64,000 nucleotides of DNA from Nannochloris sp. 'desiccata' (taxonomy: Eukaryota > Chlorophyta > Trebouxiophyceae > Chlorellales > Chlorellaceae): NCBI GenBank assembly GCA_019044685.2, contig JAGTXX020000009.1, positions 992,001 to 1,056,000 of the forward strand, in the 5' to 3' direction. Both the position numbers and the translations under genes were made by a program. The notes beneath the pieces are model-generated. The model was not told the origin of the DNA and made no database searches. It was given only the letters and a program-made list of their open reading frames with translations. Below, in pieces: positions 1 through 9,095 of this stretch (positions within the stretch are counted from its first letter, which is position 1; the number at the start of each line of letters is the position of its first letter).

Positions 1-1049
1 CATTTACCGAAAACCCAGCCTCAAGTCATCATCCTGTTCCACAACAGGAGCAAGAAAGAGCGAGTATCGTCGATGGTGGTGGTGGTGCTCCTGCTACATT
101 AGAAAACAATAAATTGGATAAAGACCATAGGAACAATAGCAGCAACGACACAGCACCAACTGATCAAGTCCCCGCTGCTTCTCCTGCTCTGAGCGGTGAA
201 CTTGGGAATCATGATAACGAGGAAAAGGCTGAAAAGGCTCCTATTCTAGGTATCACTGGTACAAATTTATCAATGCTAGGCTTATTATCTCCGCGTGCAC
301 TGAGTTCCAGCCTTGCAGGTACCCCTCGTGGCCCCACCCCACCTCCACCGCCGCCCAAAGAAGTCAAAAAAGCCATGAGCAACTATCTCGGCATCGGCGT
401 CGATGCGAAAGTCGCATTAGAGTTTCATGAAATGCGTGAAACGTATCCACAATGGTTTCAATCTCAATTTGGCAATAAATTAGTTTATACAGGGATGGGT
501 GCTCTAGATATAGTTAGTGGCGATGAACTAAATTTGCATAGGAAAGTTATAATTGAATGTGACGGGGTAGAAGTACCATTGCCACGTGGCGCTGAAGGGA
601 TAATTATAGGTAATATTTCTTCCTACATGGGTGGTATTGATCTCTGGGCTTCTGGACAAGGGCCAGGTGCTGTGCAAGGCTCTCAATCCATGTGCGATGG
701 CAAACTGGAAATTGTCGCCGTAGGAGGAAGTTGGCATTTAGGACAGTTGACGGTGGGGTTATCACGAGCAGAGCGGTTGCGTCAAGGTAGGAAGATTGTT
801 GTCCGTACTGCTGAAGCATTACCAATGCAGATTGATGGAGAGCCGTTTGTTCAACCAGCTGGAAAAGTGAGCATGACGTTAAGGGGACAAAGCCGAGTGC
901 TGCGTAGGGTGGAAAATAAGCCAATAGCAAAGTTGATGAGGGCTGTGGAAGATGCTTTAGAATCTGCAGCGGATAAAGGGATTATTTCTGTTGCGCAGCA
1001 TGATGCTTTGGCTGGAGAATTGGCTGCAAAGATTCATCCGCAGTTGTAG
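1..1049 (+). CDS. Diacylglycerol kinase, C-terminal part (5' end outside window)
   Basis: The reading frame is open to the left edge of the window, so this is a 3' fragment. The visible part starts with a low-complexity linker rich in Gly, Pro, Asn and Ser, including a run of prolines. It then enters the accessory domain of eukaryotic diacylglycerol kinases, recognisable by [16 protein letters not shown], the following [19 protein letters not shown] stretch, and a GGIDLW motif. In this family the accessory domain follows the catalytic domain, and the enzyme phosphorylates diacylglycerol to phosphatidic acid in lipid signalling. The catalytic GGDG region must lie upstream of position 1. The first in-frame ATG is internal to the conserved domain region, so no start is assigned. 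Family assignment is firm; subtype is not determinable. Confidence 0.88.
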   Translation, partial: FTENPASSHHPVPQQEQERASIVDGGGGAPATLENNKLDKDHRNNSSNDTAPTDQVPAASPALSGELGNHDNEEKAEKAPILGITGTNLSMLGLLSPRALSSSLAGTPRGPTPPPPPPKEVKKAMSNYLGIGVDAKVALEFHEMRETYPQWFQSQFGNKLVYTGMGALDIVSGDELNLHRKVIIECDGVEVPLPRGAEGIIIGNISSYMGGIDLWASGQGPGAVQGSQSMCDGKLEIVAVGGSWHLGQLTVGLSRAERLRQGRKIVVRTAEALPMQIDGEPFVQPAGKVSMTLRGQSRVLRRVENKPIAKLMRAVEDALESAADKGIISVAQHDALAGELAAKIHPQL

Positions 1050-1064
1050 AAAATTTTTCTTCAT

Positions 1065-1100
1065 TTCTTCTTCTTCTTCTTCTTCTTCTTCTTCTTCTTC
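1065..1100. repeat. (TTC)n microsatellite
   Basis: About twelve tandem TTC units lie just downstream of the diacylglycerol kinase stop codon, within its probable 3' UTR. Confidence 0.9.
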
Positions 1101-1274
1101 TGTATTTTTACAATTCTGTACAGTTTATTCTGTTCAACATTAGAATACAATAAGCAATCGTGATTTATGCTTTACGTTTTTGCCAGTAACTTCCAGTAAC
1201 ACTTGAGCAACACTTGAAACTTTGAAAAGAAAGTCCGCTAAAGTGGAAAAGAAGGGAAACTTGTTTAACTGTGT

Positions 1275-1784
1275 TTACTCTACATCTTGGACAGCAGCTT
1301 CATCTGAAGACGTTCCACTGCTGGTTTCTTCATCGCTGGTGTCCAAACTAGTGTCCAAACTAGTGCCCGCATTGCCACCAGCAGCGGTCTGCTCGGCGAT
1401 GTCTTTCATTGAGTAGCCCTGGCCTTCACCATCAGCCGGGGGAGGTTCCAAACCAGCTCCTCCGAGAGGATCGTTGTCGGTTTCTTGAGCCCCAGTATTG
1501 GATTGTTCGCGGCCAATCTCTTTGGCAGCGCTTGCCAAATTTTCACGGGGAGGTCTGTGCAAAAATGAAAAGATAAAAAAAGAAAATTAGCTTCTCGTGT
1601 TGCAATAGAGCCTTGGATTTCTAGATACGTACCTTTCGTCTCTTTCAAACTTCTCTGCACGTGCGATAATTGCTTTTTGAGCAGGCTTGGGTCTCAGGAA
1701 AACAGTTTGAGAGTGCAACGCCGTGCGGGTGGTGGTGAGACCAAGGCCAGTGGCCCCAGGACGTGTGATCTGTTTGACATGCAT
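1275..1784 (-). CDS. Small two-exon protein of unknown function
   Basis: Two exons, 1784..1633 and 1554..1275, join in frame across an intron with a GTACGT donor and a TGCACAG acceptor, giving about 143 residues. The N-terminal third is rich in Thr, Arg and Ala and poor in acidic residues, resembling an organelle-targeting presequence. The C-terminal half is acidic and Ser/Thr/Gly-rich with a tandem SLDT repeat that comes from a 13-nt DNA duplication near 1340-1365. I do not recognise the family. A CAG directly precedes the ATG, so translation might instead begin in an upstream 5' exon that I could not find. The spliced frame is the main support for it being a real gene. Confidence 0.5.
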
Positions 1785-2230
1785 CTGTTATATTTATTTG
1801 ATAGTTAATGAGGCCAAGTCGATCTAGGAGGGGGTTTGGTTGCATCACACAAATTTTAGGTGAATCCGTTGGGAAGCCGCCCTATTTGGATTTTTAACAG
1901 TTAATTTATGTTTTATGTTTAACATTGAGATCTCAATGCAGATTTTTAGGATTGTAATATGTGATTTTTCAGCCGGATTCATGCTTCAGAGTGTGATAAG
2001 CAAAGGTTTGATTATTTTTTGAATTTTCTCACATGGATCGAAATTCGCACAAGGGGAATGCGGTGGCTGTAGGTTGTCAGAGATGACGTTTTGTGATTAT
2101 GCAAGCATCTAATTGTCATCACAAACGTCATATACGGCTAAATTAAACGTAAAAAGCGCAAAAAATTCCGGCGAAGGGTCTCGAAAAATGCTGTTTTAGT
2201 ATATATATTCAAAAAATTGTTCCCTGATAT
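1785..2230. other. Intergenic; upstream region of the 5S gene
   Basis: No credible coding frame is seen. The only feature noted is a TATATATA stretch at about 2201-2208, placed roughly 25-30 nt before the 5S rRNA gene, where plant-type 5S genes often carry a TATA-like box. Confidence 0.4.
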
Positions 2231-2346
2231 GATTCGTTCATACCATCGTGAATACATCAGTTCCCGTCTGATCACTGAAATTAAGCACGATTGGGCAGCA
2301 ACAGTAGTACCAACAGAGATGGGGTGCGAAGTCGCTGTGACGAATC
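2231..2346 (+). rRNA. 5S ribosomal RNA gene
   Basis: The 116-nt segment follows the eukaryotic 5S layout. The ends pair as helix I (GATTCGT with ACGAATC). CATCGTG near the 5' end pairs with CACGATTG as a bulged helix II. Helix III is TCAG/CTGA enclosing the familiar CCCGTCTGATC loop, followed by TTAAGC. CAGC..AC pairs with GT.GCTG as helix V. The internal control region is recognisable: a box A-like TTAAGCACGATTGGG, AGTAGTAC as intermediate element, and a divergent box C around GAGATGGGGTGCG. A TTTT pol III terminator follows immediately at 2347-2350, and a TATATATA lies about 25-30 nt upstream. The 3' arm is several bases shorter than usual, so a divergent copy or pseudogene remains possible. 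An open frame across it (2217-2684) is spurious. Confidence 0.72.
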
Positions 2347-3028
2347 TTTTGCTCTTCTCCGCCTCAAATTCTACAAGCAGTTGCTTTTTGGCCATCTTTT
2401 GTCGACTTTCCGACCCAAAATCCAACAATTTGCGTGCCCAAGCCTTAGTCCATTATGCTAATGATAATGACGTGTACCATTTCAGCGCCGAAGATGGCGT
2501 TGACGGCGTTTTACGTCGATGTGTTGGTGGCCGCCCGCCCGCCCGCCCGCCTTGCACCATAGGCCGTCATTCTGCGAACGCATTCAATTTCAGCAGTCTC
2601 CATCCCAATATACCTGCATTTGCGCAAGTGAATCTGCGTATCTTTCGCGTCCAATATTCTTTCACAAAATTTTTTTTATCGTAATTTTATATGGCCGTAT
2701 CCGATGATCATATGTCTCAAATTACCGGTCCTTTCCTGGAAGAATTGGCGAACGTAAAGGCCACGTAATCGGTTAAATCTCCCACAATTCGCTACCATAT
2801 GGTAGTTTCTCTTACCTGTGATTTCAAACACAGGCTGTTTCCAAAAACTAATCTGCAAAGCACTTGAAGGTGAGTATAAGAACCATTTGACTATTTTTAA
2901 TAATTTTTAAAAAAATAAAAAAAAACTTAAGAGTAAAGCCACATGTGATAGGCATTCATTCCTTACCATTAAGCCAAATTTTTGTTCATTTATAGGACCT
3001 TTTCCTCCAAGGCGAGGCTAAAGTACCA
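2347..3028. other. Intergenic spacer with GCCC tandem repeat
   Basis: No convincing gene was found. A short (GCCC)n repeat of about five units occurs at roughly 2527-2550. The stretch just before 3029 presumably holds the promoter and 5' UTR of the secreted protein gene. Confidence 0.4.
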
Positions 3029-5439
3029 ATGCAGCTGCCCCTTGGGATTATTTTAATCTTCCTGGTGTTCAGCAGTATCGAGTATGGAGGTAAGTTTGCT
3101 GCACCTATATTTAAATAATAATCGACCATTTATGAATGTGATAGCGTTTTTCCTTGCAGCTTGTGGCCTGATTGACTCCGCCACTTATAAGATCACTTAC
3201 GTCGGGGCGAAGGGGGGGTGCCGAGGTAAGCTTACTTTGCAGTTCTTTCCTAAGTTATCAAAATAAGAACTGTATTTTTGCCAGACATTTTTTGATAATC
3301 GCATTATTTCCTCTGAACACGTATGCAGGCTTATCTTTATCCTACGAATTAAATGGAAAAACTGATGCAACGTTTCTAAGCCCTGCCAGCCGGGTCCCTG
3401 GTATATGGCAAGTGCGCACCAAAGGAACCCAAAAGATATCATTAAAAGCAGTGTCAATTCCAGGTTGCTGCCCTCCAAAGCTTGGATACTCTTCCCAGTG
3501 CTCTTCGACTTCTGTAAAGCTCAACCTCGGGGTCTTCCTGAATACACGCTGGAAGGCTGTTCCGGTCAATGAAACATCAGATATCTATACAATTACGCCA
3601 AATGAGCTTTCTAACTGCAAATCGGTGTCGTACTTACTTGGGATAACGCCTGGAAGCGGCGGAACTGCCTCTGCTTGCAGACACAGAGTCGCCCTTGTTC
3701 AAGATGGTTCCAAGAGGAACCCCACCCAAGGTCCAACGACTCCTAAAATGCTTTGGAAGTTTACTCGCGTTAAAGCCCCAACAGCACCACCACCAGAACG
3801 ATCACCGCCAAGACAGCCACCTCCAAGACAGCCGCCGCCTGTGGCGCTTGAAGAAACCAGGGTGGTGAGTATTACTCTTGTCACTCTCCCCGGTGGCCAA
3901 GCGTGCAGCTCTCTGTCCCAAGCAGCGCTGGAAAATATAACGGAAAACTTGTGCAGCCAGCAAATGGAGTTTACGTTTAGCGACGGGTGGCCTAAAAACC
4001 AAACTACCTGTGGGGGCATTGCCCGCTGCCTTGGTGTAAGGCAAAATGCCGGCAATGGTGCCTCTGAGCACACCACGGACTTGAGTTTGGTTCACACACC
4101 TCAGCAGAATCAAACTGCTGGAAATGTAGCTAATAATTTACTTCAAGCAGTAAATCAAACTCAGAGTTTTTATGAAAGTAATCTTCCTCCCGGCACTCAA
4201 GTGACCTCGTCTGGATCAGTCGTAATTCCTCCTGGTGGAGGAGCCAGCCCATCTCCTAGCCCAACCCCTTCTCCAAGCCCAACACCTACTCTTTCTCCTG
4301 AATTTAATGTCATTCCAGACAATGTGTTTGAAGTCTCTCCTACTCCCACCCTTCCCGACCCTTTCCCCGTACCAAACCCGACACCAAACCCGTCTCCAAG
4401 CCCTCCACCAAACCCACCTCCAAGCCCTCCACCACCGCCTGGACCACCAACAGACGTTACTAGTGTTACAACCACAGATACTTCTTGGACTGCTTCATGG
4501 ACTCTTGCAAGCCCTGCAGCGCAGAGTTATAAAATCAACTGCGTTCCGTACCCTCTCGGGCGTAGAAAATTACTCGTCCCTGATACTGCTCCTGCTTGTG
4601 ACTCTGTTGGGTCGCAATATGGAACTGTTGTGGGACCGACTGCTACGACAGCAGCCATCACTGGTCTGGAGCCGAACAGGCCGTATGCATGCTATGTGAT
4701 CTCCTATGCAAATACTGCTGGTACGGATGGTCCCGTGTGCTCTACAGATACATCACTGTGGACGATGCCTGCAGTAGTGACGGGGATGACTGGTACAGCT
4801 ATAACAGATACTACCTGGACTGCTGCATGGACTCCTCCAACGGGAGATACTCCGGCAATGGGTTACCAAATAAACTGTAATCCGTATAGTTCATCCGATG
4901 CTCCTCCTACTTGTCAATCCGATTGTTCAGTTGATGGGACCGTTATTACGGACTTGCAAGCTACAGGAGGGACTGTCAGTGGCCTCCAATCAGGCGCTTA
5001 CTATGCCTGCTACGTGATATCCTATCCGTCTTATGATACAGGTCAAACTGCCTGTTCTAGTCCTGTCGTTTCAATTCAAACTCTGCCTGGGGTGGCAACG
5101 TGTGTTGCGCTTTCCACAGAATCTTATACTTCTGCAAGTGGCACATGGACTCTAGCGCCTGCTGGGGCCAAAAGTTACCAGTTAAATTGTTTCTACACAT
5201 CTCCTTGCTTAACCAGAAGAAAATTACTTGCACCTGCGGTGCCTGCATGTAAATCTGAGGGTGGTTATTACGGCACGGTTGTGGACGCACCTGCCACGGC
5301 AGGAACGATCATGGATCTTCCTGCTGGCGGTGGTATATATGTGTGCTACGTCATATCCTATGCAAATTTGGTGGGCGGAGGTACTTCTTCTTGTAGTGAT
5401 TCTGCACCAGAGCTGAATACTTGCAATGTCCCACCCTGA
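3029..5439 (+). CDS. Secreted proline-rich protein with FN3-like repeats
   Basis: Three exons (3029..3089, 3160..3225, 3329..5439) join in frame to give 745 residues. Exon 1 encodes a classic signal peptide (MQLPLGIILIFLVFSSIEYG). A Cys-containing N-terminal domain (residues about 20-200) follows, then a PPP-rich linker, a second Cys domain, a long PSPSPTP/PPPSPPPPPG linker, and three repeats of about 100 residues. Each repeat carries W.A.WT, Y.I.C/Y.L.C and YACYVISY-type strands, like fibronectin type III modules with added cysteines. Repeats 1 and 3 contain RRKLL followed by an AC(D/K)S-GYYGTVV-type segment. Pro/Ser linkers of this type are hydroxyproline-glycosylated in green-algal wall proteins, so extracellular matrix is inferred. 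It is not a clear pherophorin: the diagnostic pherophorin motifs were not found. Confidence 0.75.
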
Positions 5440-5792
5440 TTGAGGCTGTGAGAACAGTGGACCTGATACTACAACAAACTGCAGGTCTTTGCATGAAAGG
5501 ATGATTTCTCAGGTATCTCAGCCTACCATCAATAAATCTTACATTTTGACCATCACTTTAAAACCGTACGTTGCTTCCATGACATGTCGAGATACAAAGA
5601 AAAAACAATCAAGCTCTCGATGGTTCTAACAAGACATTCTTAAAACCTACATAGCAAGCGATTTCTTCCTAAACTGGTGTTCCTCTGTTTGTTAAAATTG
5701 AAAAATTGAAAGCTTGCCCTTTTGTATTATGTTTATATTAATAAATTCCATCCAACGTCCAGTTTATCCCATGTTAAATAACTACTAAATTT
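5440..5792. other. Convergent 3' region
   Basis: This lies between two converging genes. TTACA at 5539-5543 is a TGTAA polyadenylation element on the minus strand, about 250 nt past the RCL1 stop. No coding frame was recognised. Confidence 0.45.
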
Positions 5793-6887
5793 TCAAGTTA
5801 TTTTCTTGCTAAGATTTTTCACCGCCGCACCAATACAAGACAAAAATATCGTTTGACTCTCTCTTTCGGGTTTAACACTAAACTGCACCCCAAAGAACTC
5901 TCTCAAATGCCTCATTGTCCGAACTGCATACGGGGTCAACGGCCCCAATCGTACCTCATTTACCTCCTCTGGCCCTAAAGCACACATCGTTAGTACAAGC
6001 CCTTGATGCGCTCCATCAACAACACCCCCTCGCTGCACCTCTTCAAGCAAAGCATGCGCAGCGCGTACACCTATATCTTCTGGTACTATCTCCTCTGCAT
6101 TTGCTGCACTAGGATCTCCTACAGAGGCTTCTGCACTTATCATTCTACCAGTTGTTGTTTCTGCTACTAAAGTAATACCATAGCCAGGAGAATTTCCAGC
6201 TTCTCTGCCATTCATGTGATCTGTAAAGATGAATACATCTGCTAATAATGCATTCAGAACACAACGACTACCATCTACCATTCTATTTGTATTTTGAGGT
6301 GAGACTCTCATTGAATAGGCGACACCTCTCACACGTTTAACCATTCCTTCTTCTAATAAAGCTACAGGAGGGAGGGTTTTAGCTACAGGGACGCGCAATG
6401 CGACTTCTCCACCGCCGCCAGGAGGGGCTCCTCGTCGGATAACGCGTAGTTCAAAGCCATCGTCAATGCCGCTAAGGTGCCGAAGTAAAGGAAGCGTAAC
6501 AGTGCGCCACGTGTCGATTCCTGGGTCAGTGGTGTCGTTTGTAATACCACGTAGATTGATAGACAAAGGGCGGCGACCGAAAAGGGCTAATACAATGAGA
6601 GGTTCTAGGAAATAGCCAACAGCACGGGAGGTGCCGCAGTCATGATCAAGGCCGCCACCGCCCGAAACAAAACCTGGCTTGTAGCGGAGACTTGTACCAG
6701 TTTCATTAATTTCTATGACACATCCGTTTGTTACCTTTTCCACGAGGCGAAGTAGAGAGGCTTCATAATCTCTTAGGCCCGGATTCTCGTCATGTGCACG
6801 GATGTCATCAATTCTAATTGGCTTGCCTGATAAAGTGGAGAAGAGCAGTCGCTGCCTAAATTGTTCACTTCCTTTGAAGCGCAACAT
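5793..6887 (-). CDS. RCL1: RNA 3'-terminal phosphate cyclase-like protein (RCL1)
   Basis: A single exon encodes 364 residues, close to the human protein. The start reads FKGSEQFRQRLLFSTLSGKP followed by IRIDDIR and DENPGL, the standard opening of the Rcl1 branch rather than the catalytic RtcA cyclases. GGGLDHDCGTSRAVGYFLEPL matches the Rcl1 version of the region where RtcA has its conserved GG motif. In the family, Rcl1 has no cyclase activity. It binds the GTPase Bms1 and the U3 snoRNP in the nucleolus and is needed for early pre-18S rRNA cleavage. It is divergent from SHMT, sharing a 300-bp intergenic region. A TGTAA element sits downstream on its strand. Confidence 0.93.
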   Translation of the reverse strand: MLRFKGSEQFRQRLLFSTLSGKPIRIDDIRAHDENPGLRDYEASLLRLVEKVTNGCVIEINETGTSLRYKPGFVSGGGGLDHDCGTSRAVGYFLEPLIVLALFGRRPLSINLRGITNDTTDPGIDTWRTVTLPLLRHLSGIDDGFELRVIRRGAPPGGGGEVALRVPVAKTLPPVALLEEGMVKRVRGVAYSMRVSPQNTNRMVDGSRCVLNALLADVFIFTDHMNGREAGNSPGYGITLVAETTTGRMISAEASVGDPSAANAEEIVPEDIGVRAAHALLEEVQRGGVVDGAHQGLVLTMCALGPEEVNEVRLGPLTPYAVRTMRHLREFFGVQFSVKPERESQTIFLSCIGAAVKNLSKKIT

Positions 6888-7187
6888 CGTAGAATGTTTA
6901 ATTAATTTTCAAAAGACTCAATAAATTTTTAGACATGCATTAGTGTTGAGGTCGATCAACTTGAAGGTCTAAAAAGAAGCATGTTTTGGGTTATTCTTGG
7001 ATGGGGTATTCTTGAATATTTGCATATGCTTCCATCCAAAATCCCTGCTGATATGCCAAAATAGCGATGGCAATGGGCAGGGAAGAAAAAAAAAATAGCA
7101 GCCACTTAAAATCAAATCAAAGGAGTTTAGACGCACCTAAGGTTGTTTTAAAAATATATAGTGCGTGACACTGTGAACATTGCAAAA
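6888..7187. promoter_or_regulatory. Divergent promoter region, RCL1 / SHMT
   Basis: A 300-bp gap separates two genes read outward. AAATATATAG near 7151-7161 is the best TATA-like candidate for SHMT, about 30 nt before the ATG, which would leave a very short 5' UTR. No other motif stands out. Confidence 0.35.
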
Positions 7188-8852
7188 ATGACCGTCAATG
7201 GCACCACAAACGGCCACCTGAGCGATATGGAACGCGTTTTCCCCGAGTCTCACATTGCTTTGGCAGAGGCTGACCCTGAGGTGCACGCCATCATCCAAGA
7301 TGAGAAGAAGAGGCAGTGGTGAGTATAAACCAAAGAGCCTTAGGGTAAAAGAGGCATGATCAGCATCCCTAATGAAGGTTGCTAACCTTAACTAACATCG
7401 TTTTTGAAAAGTGATGACTTCTTATTGCTGAAAACAAAGCACTCTGAGTCGCCATGTAAATCTTACTACACTTAATCGAGACATGTGATATCATTTCTTA
7501 CCTTGCTGTATGATTTATTTCCCTCTTGCAGGCGTGGCATTGAGTTGATCGCTTCTGAAAATTTCACTAGCCGCCCCGTTATGGAGGCTCTAGGCTCTTG
7601 TTTAACAAACAAGTACAGCGAAGGCCAGCCCGGTGCTCGTTACTATGGTGGTAATGAAAACATTGACAAGATAGAAAACTTGTGCAAAGCACGCGCTCTT
7701 GAAGCCTACCGCCTTAATCCCGAGTCATGGGGCGTGAACGTCCAGCCCTATTCTGGCTCTCCTGCCAATTTCGCCGTCTATACTGCTCTCCTGCAACCCC
7801 ACGACCGTATCATGGGTCTTGACTTACCTTCCGGTGGCCATCTCACCCACGGATATTACACAGCTGGCGGCAAGAAGATCTCTGCCACTTCAATCTTTTT
7901 CGAATCTCTTCCCTATAAACTCAACCCAGCGACCGGGTACATTGATTACGAAAAGCTTGAAGAGAAGGCATCTGACTACCGCCCTAAATTAATCATCTGC
8001 GGTGGGTCGGCATATCCTAGAGAATGGGATTATGCCCGATTACGCCAAATCGCTGACAAAGTCGGTGCACTGTTGATGATGGATATGGCTCATATTTCTG
8101 GCCTTGTAGCATCAGAGACTGCCGCACAGCCCTTTGAACACTGTGATATTGTCACTACCACCACCCACAAGTCCTTGCGAGGACCCAGAGCGGGTATGAT
8201 CTTCTTCAGAAGAGGGCCCAAGCCTGCCGACAGGCTCGCCCGCGGTGAGGCAGATGGTTCTCTGTACGACTTTGAAGATAAAATCAATTTTGCAGTGTTC
8301 CCTTCTCTTCAAGGCGGTCCTCACAACCACCAAATTGGTGCTTTGGCTGTTGCTTTGAAATACGCCAATACTTCTGCCTTTAAAATTTATCAAAAACAAG
8401 TAATCGCCAATTCTCAAGCACTTGCAGCAGCACTGACTGAACGTGGTTACCGCCTTGTCACTGGCGGTACTGACAACCATTTGGTGCTATGGGATTTGCG
8501 CCCTGAAGGTATTACTGGCAGTAAAATGGAAAAGGCATGTGATTTATGCCATATTACTTTGAATAAAAACGCTGTTGTTGGTGATGTCTCAGCAATGACA
8601 CCTGGCGGTGTCCGCATCGGCGCCCCGGCGATGACCTCTCGTGGCTTGAAAGAAGTTGACTTTGAAGCTATTGCTGGATTCCTTCATGAGTCGCTTGAAG
8701 AGTGTAAGCGTGTGCAGTCTACCAGTGGTAAAATGTTGAAAGAGTTTACTATTGGGCTTGAGAGTAGCAAAGTGATCGCTGACATTCGCAAAAGGGTTGA
8801 AGAGTGGTCGGGTAGTTTCCCCATGCCTGGCTTTGATGTCAGTGGACTTTAG
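7188..8852 (+). CDS. SHMT: Serine hydroxymethyltransferase, cytosolic type
   Basis: Two exons (7188..7318 and 7532..8852) join through a split Trp codon to give 483 residues. The enzyme interconverts serine plus tetrahydrofolate with glycine plus 5,10-methylene-THF using PLP. Visible hallmarks are [13 protein letters not shown], the [17 protein letters not shown] substrate/cofactor loop, [10 protein letters not shown], and the PLP-lysine segment [14 protein letters not shown] (Schiff-base Lys). The C-terminal [14 protein letters not shown] motif is intact. The N terminus ([20 protein letters not shown]) shows no transit peptide, which suggests the cytosolic isoform. TGTAA occurs at 9056-9060, about 200 nt after the stop. 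Confidence 0.95.
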
Positions 8853-9095
8853 AAAGGATAGATAGACATAGTTGAATTCAAGATTAACTAGAAGGGTGTG
8901 TAGAAGCAGTAAAGAATAGTTATTGATTGCTAATAGTTATAACTATCAATTAAACTTGATATATAGATAATCAGGTAGCTTATCCGGTTGTTTTTTGTTG
9001 GAAAGGAAAGGCAAGGAATCGTTGTTTTGCACTATTGATACACGTAACAAAAGTTTGTAATAACCCCCAATCAATCAAAAAGTTTTTCTTTCTCT

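Noticed and set aside
2217..2684. 155-codon open frame on the plus strand
   Set aside because: It overlaps the 5S rRNA gene and a GCCC repeat; the translated sequence shows no domain and is explained by the RNA gene.
3329..5439. Secreted protein considered as a pherophorin
   Set aside because: The Pro-rich linkers fit, but the diagnostic pherophorin domain motifs were not found; the C-terminal modules look FN3-like instead.
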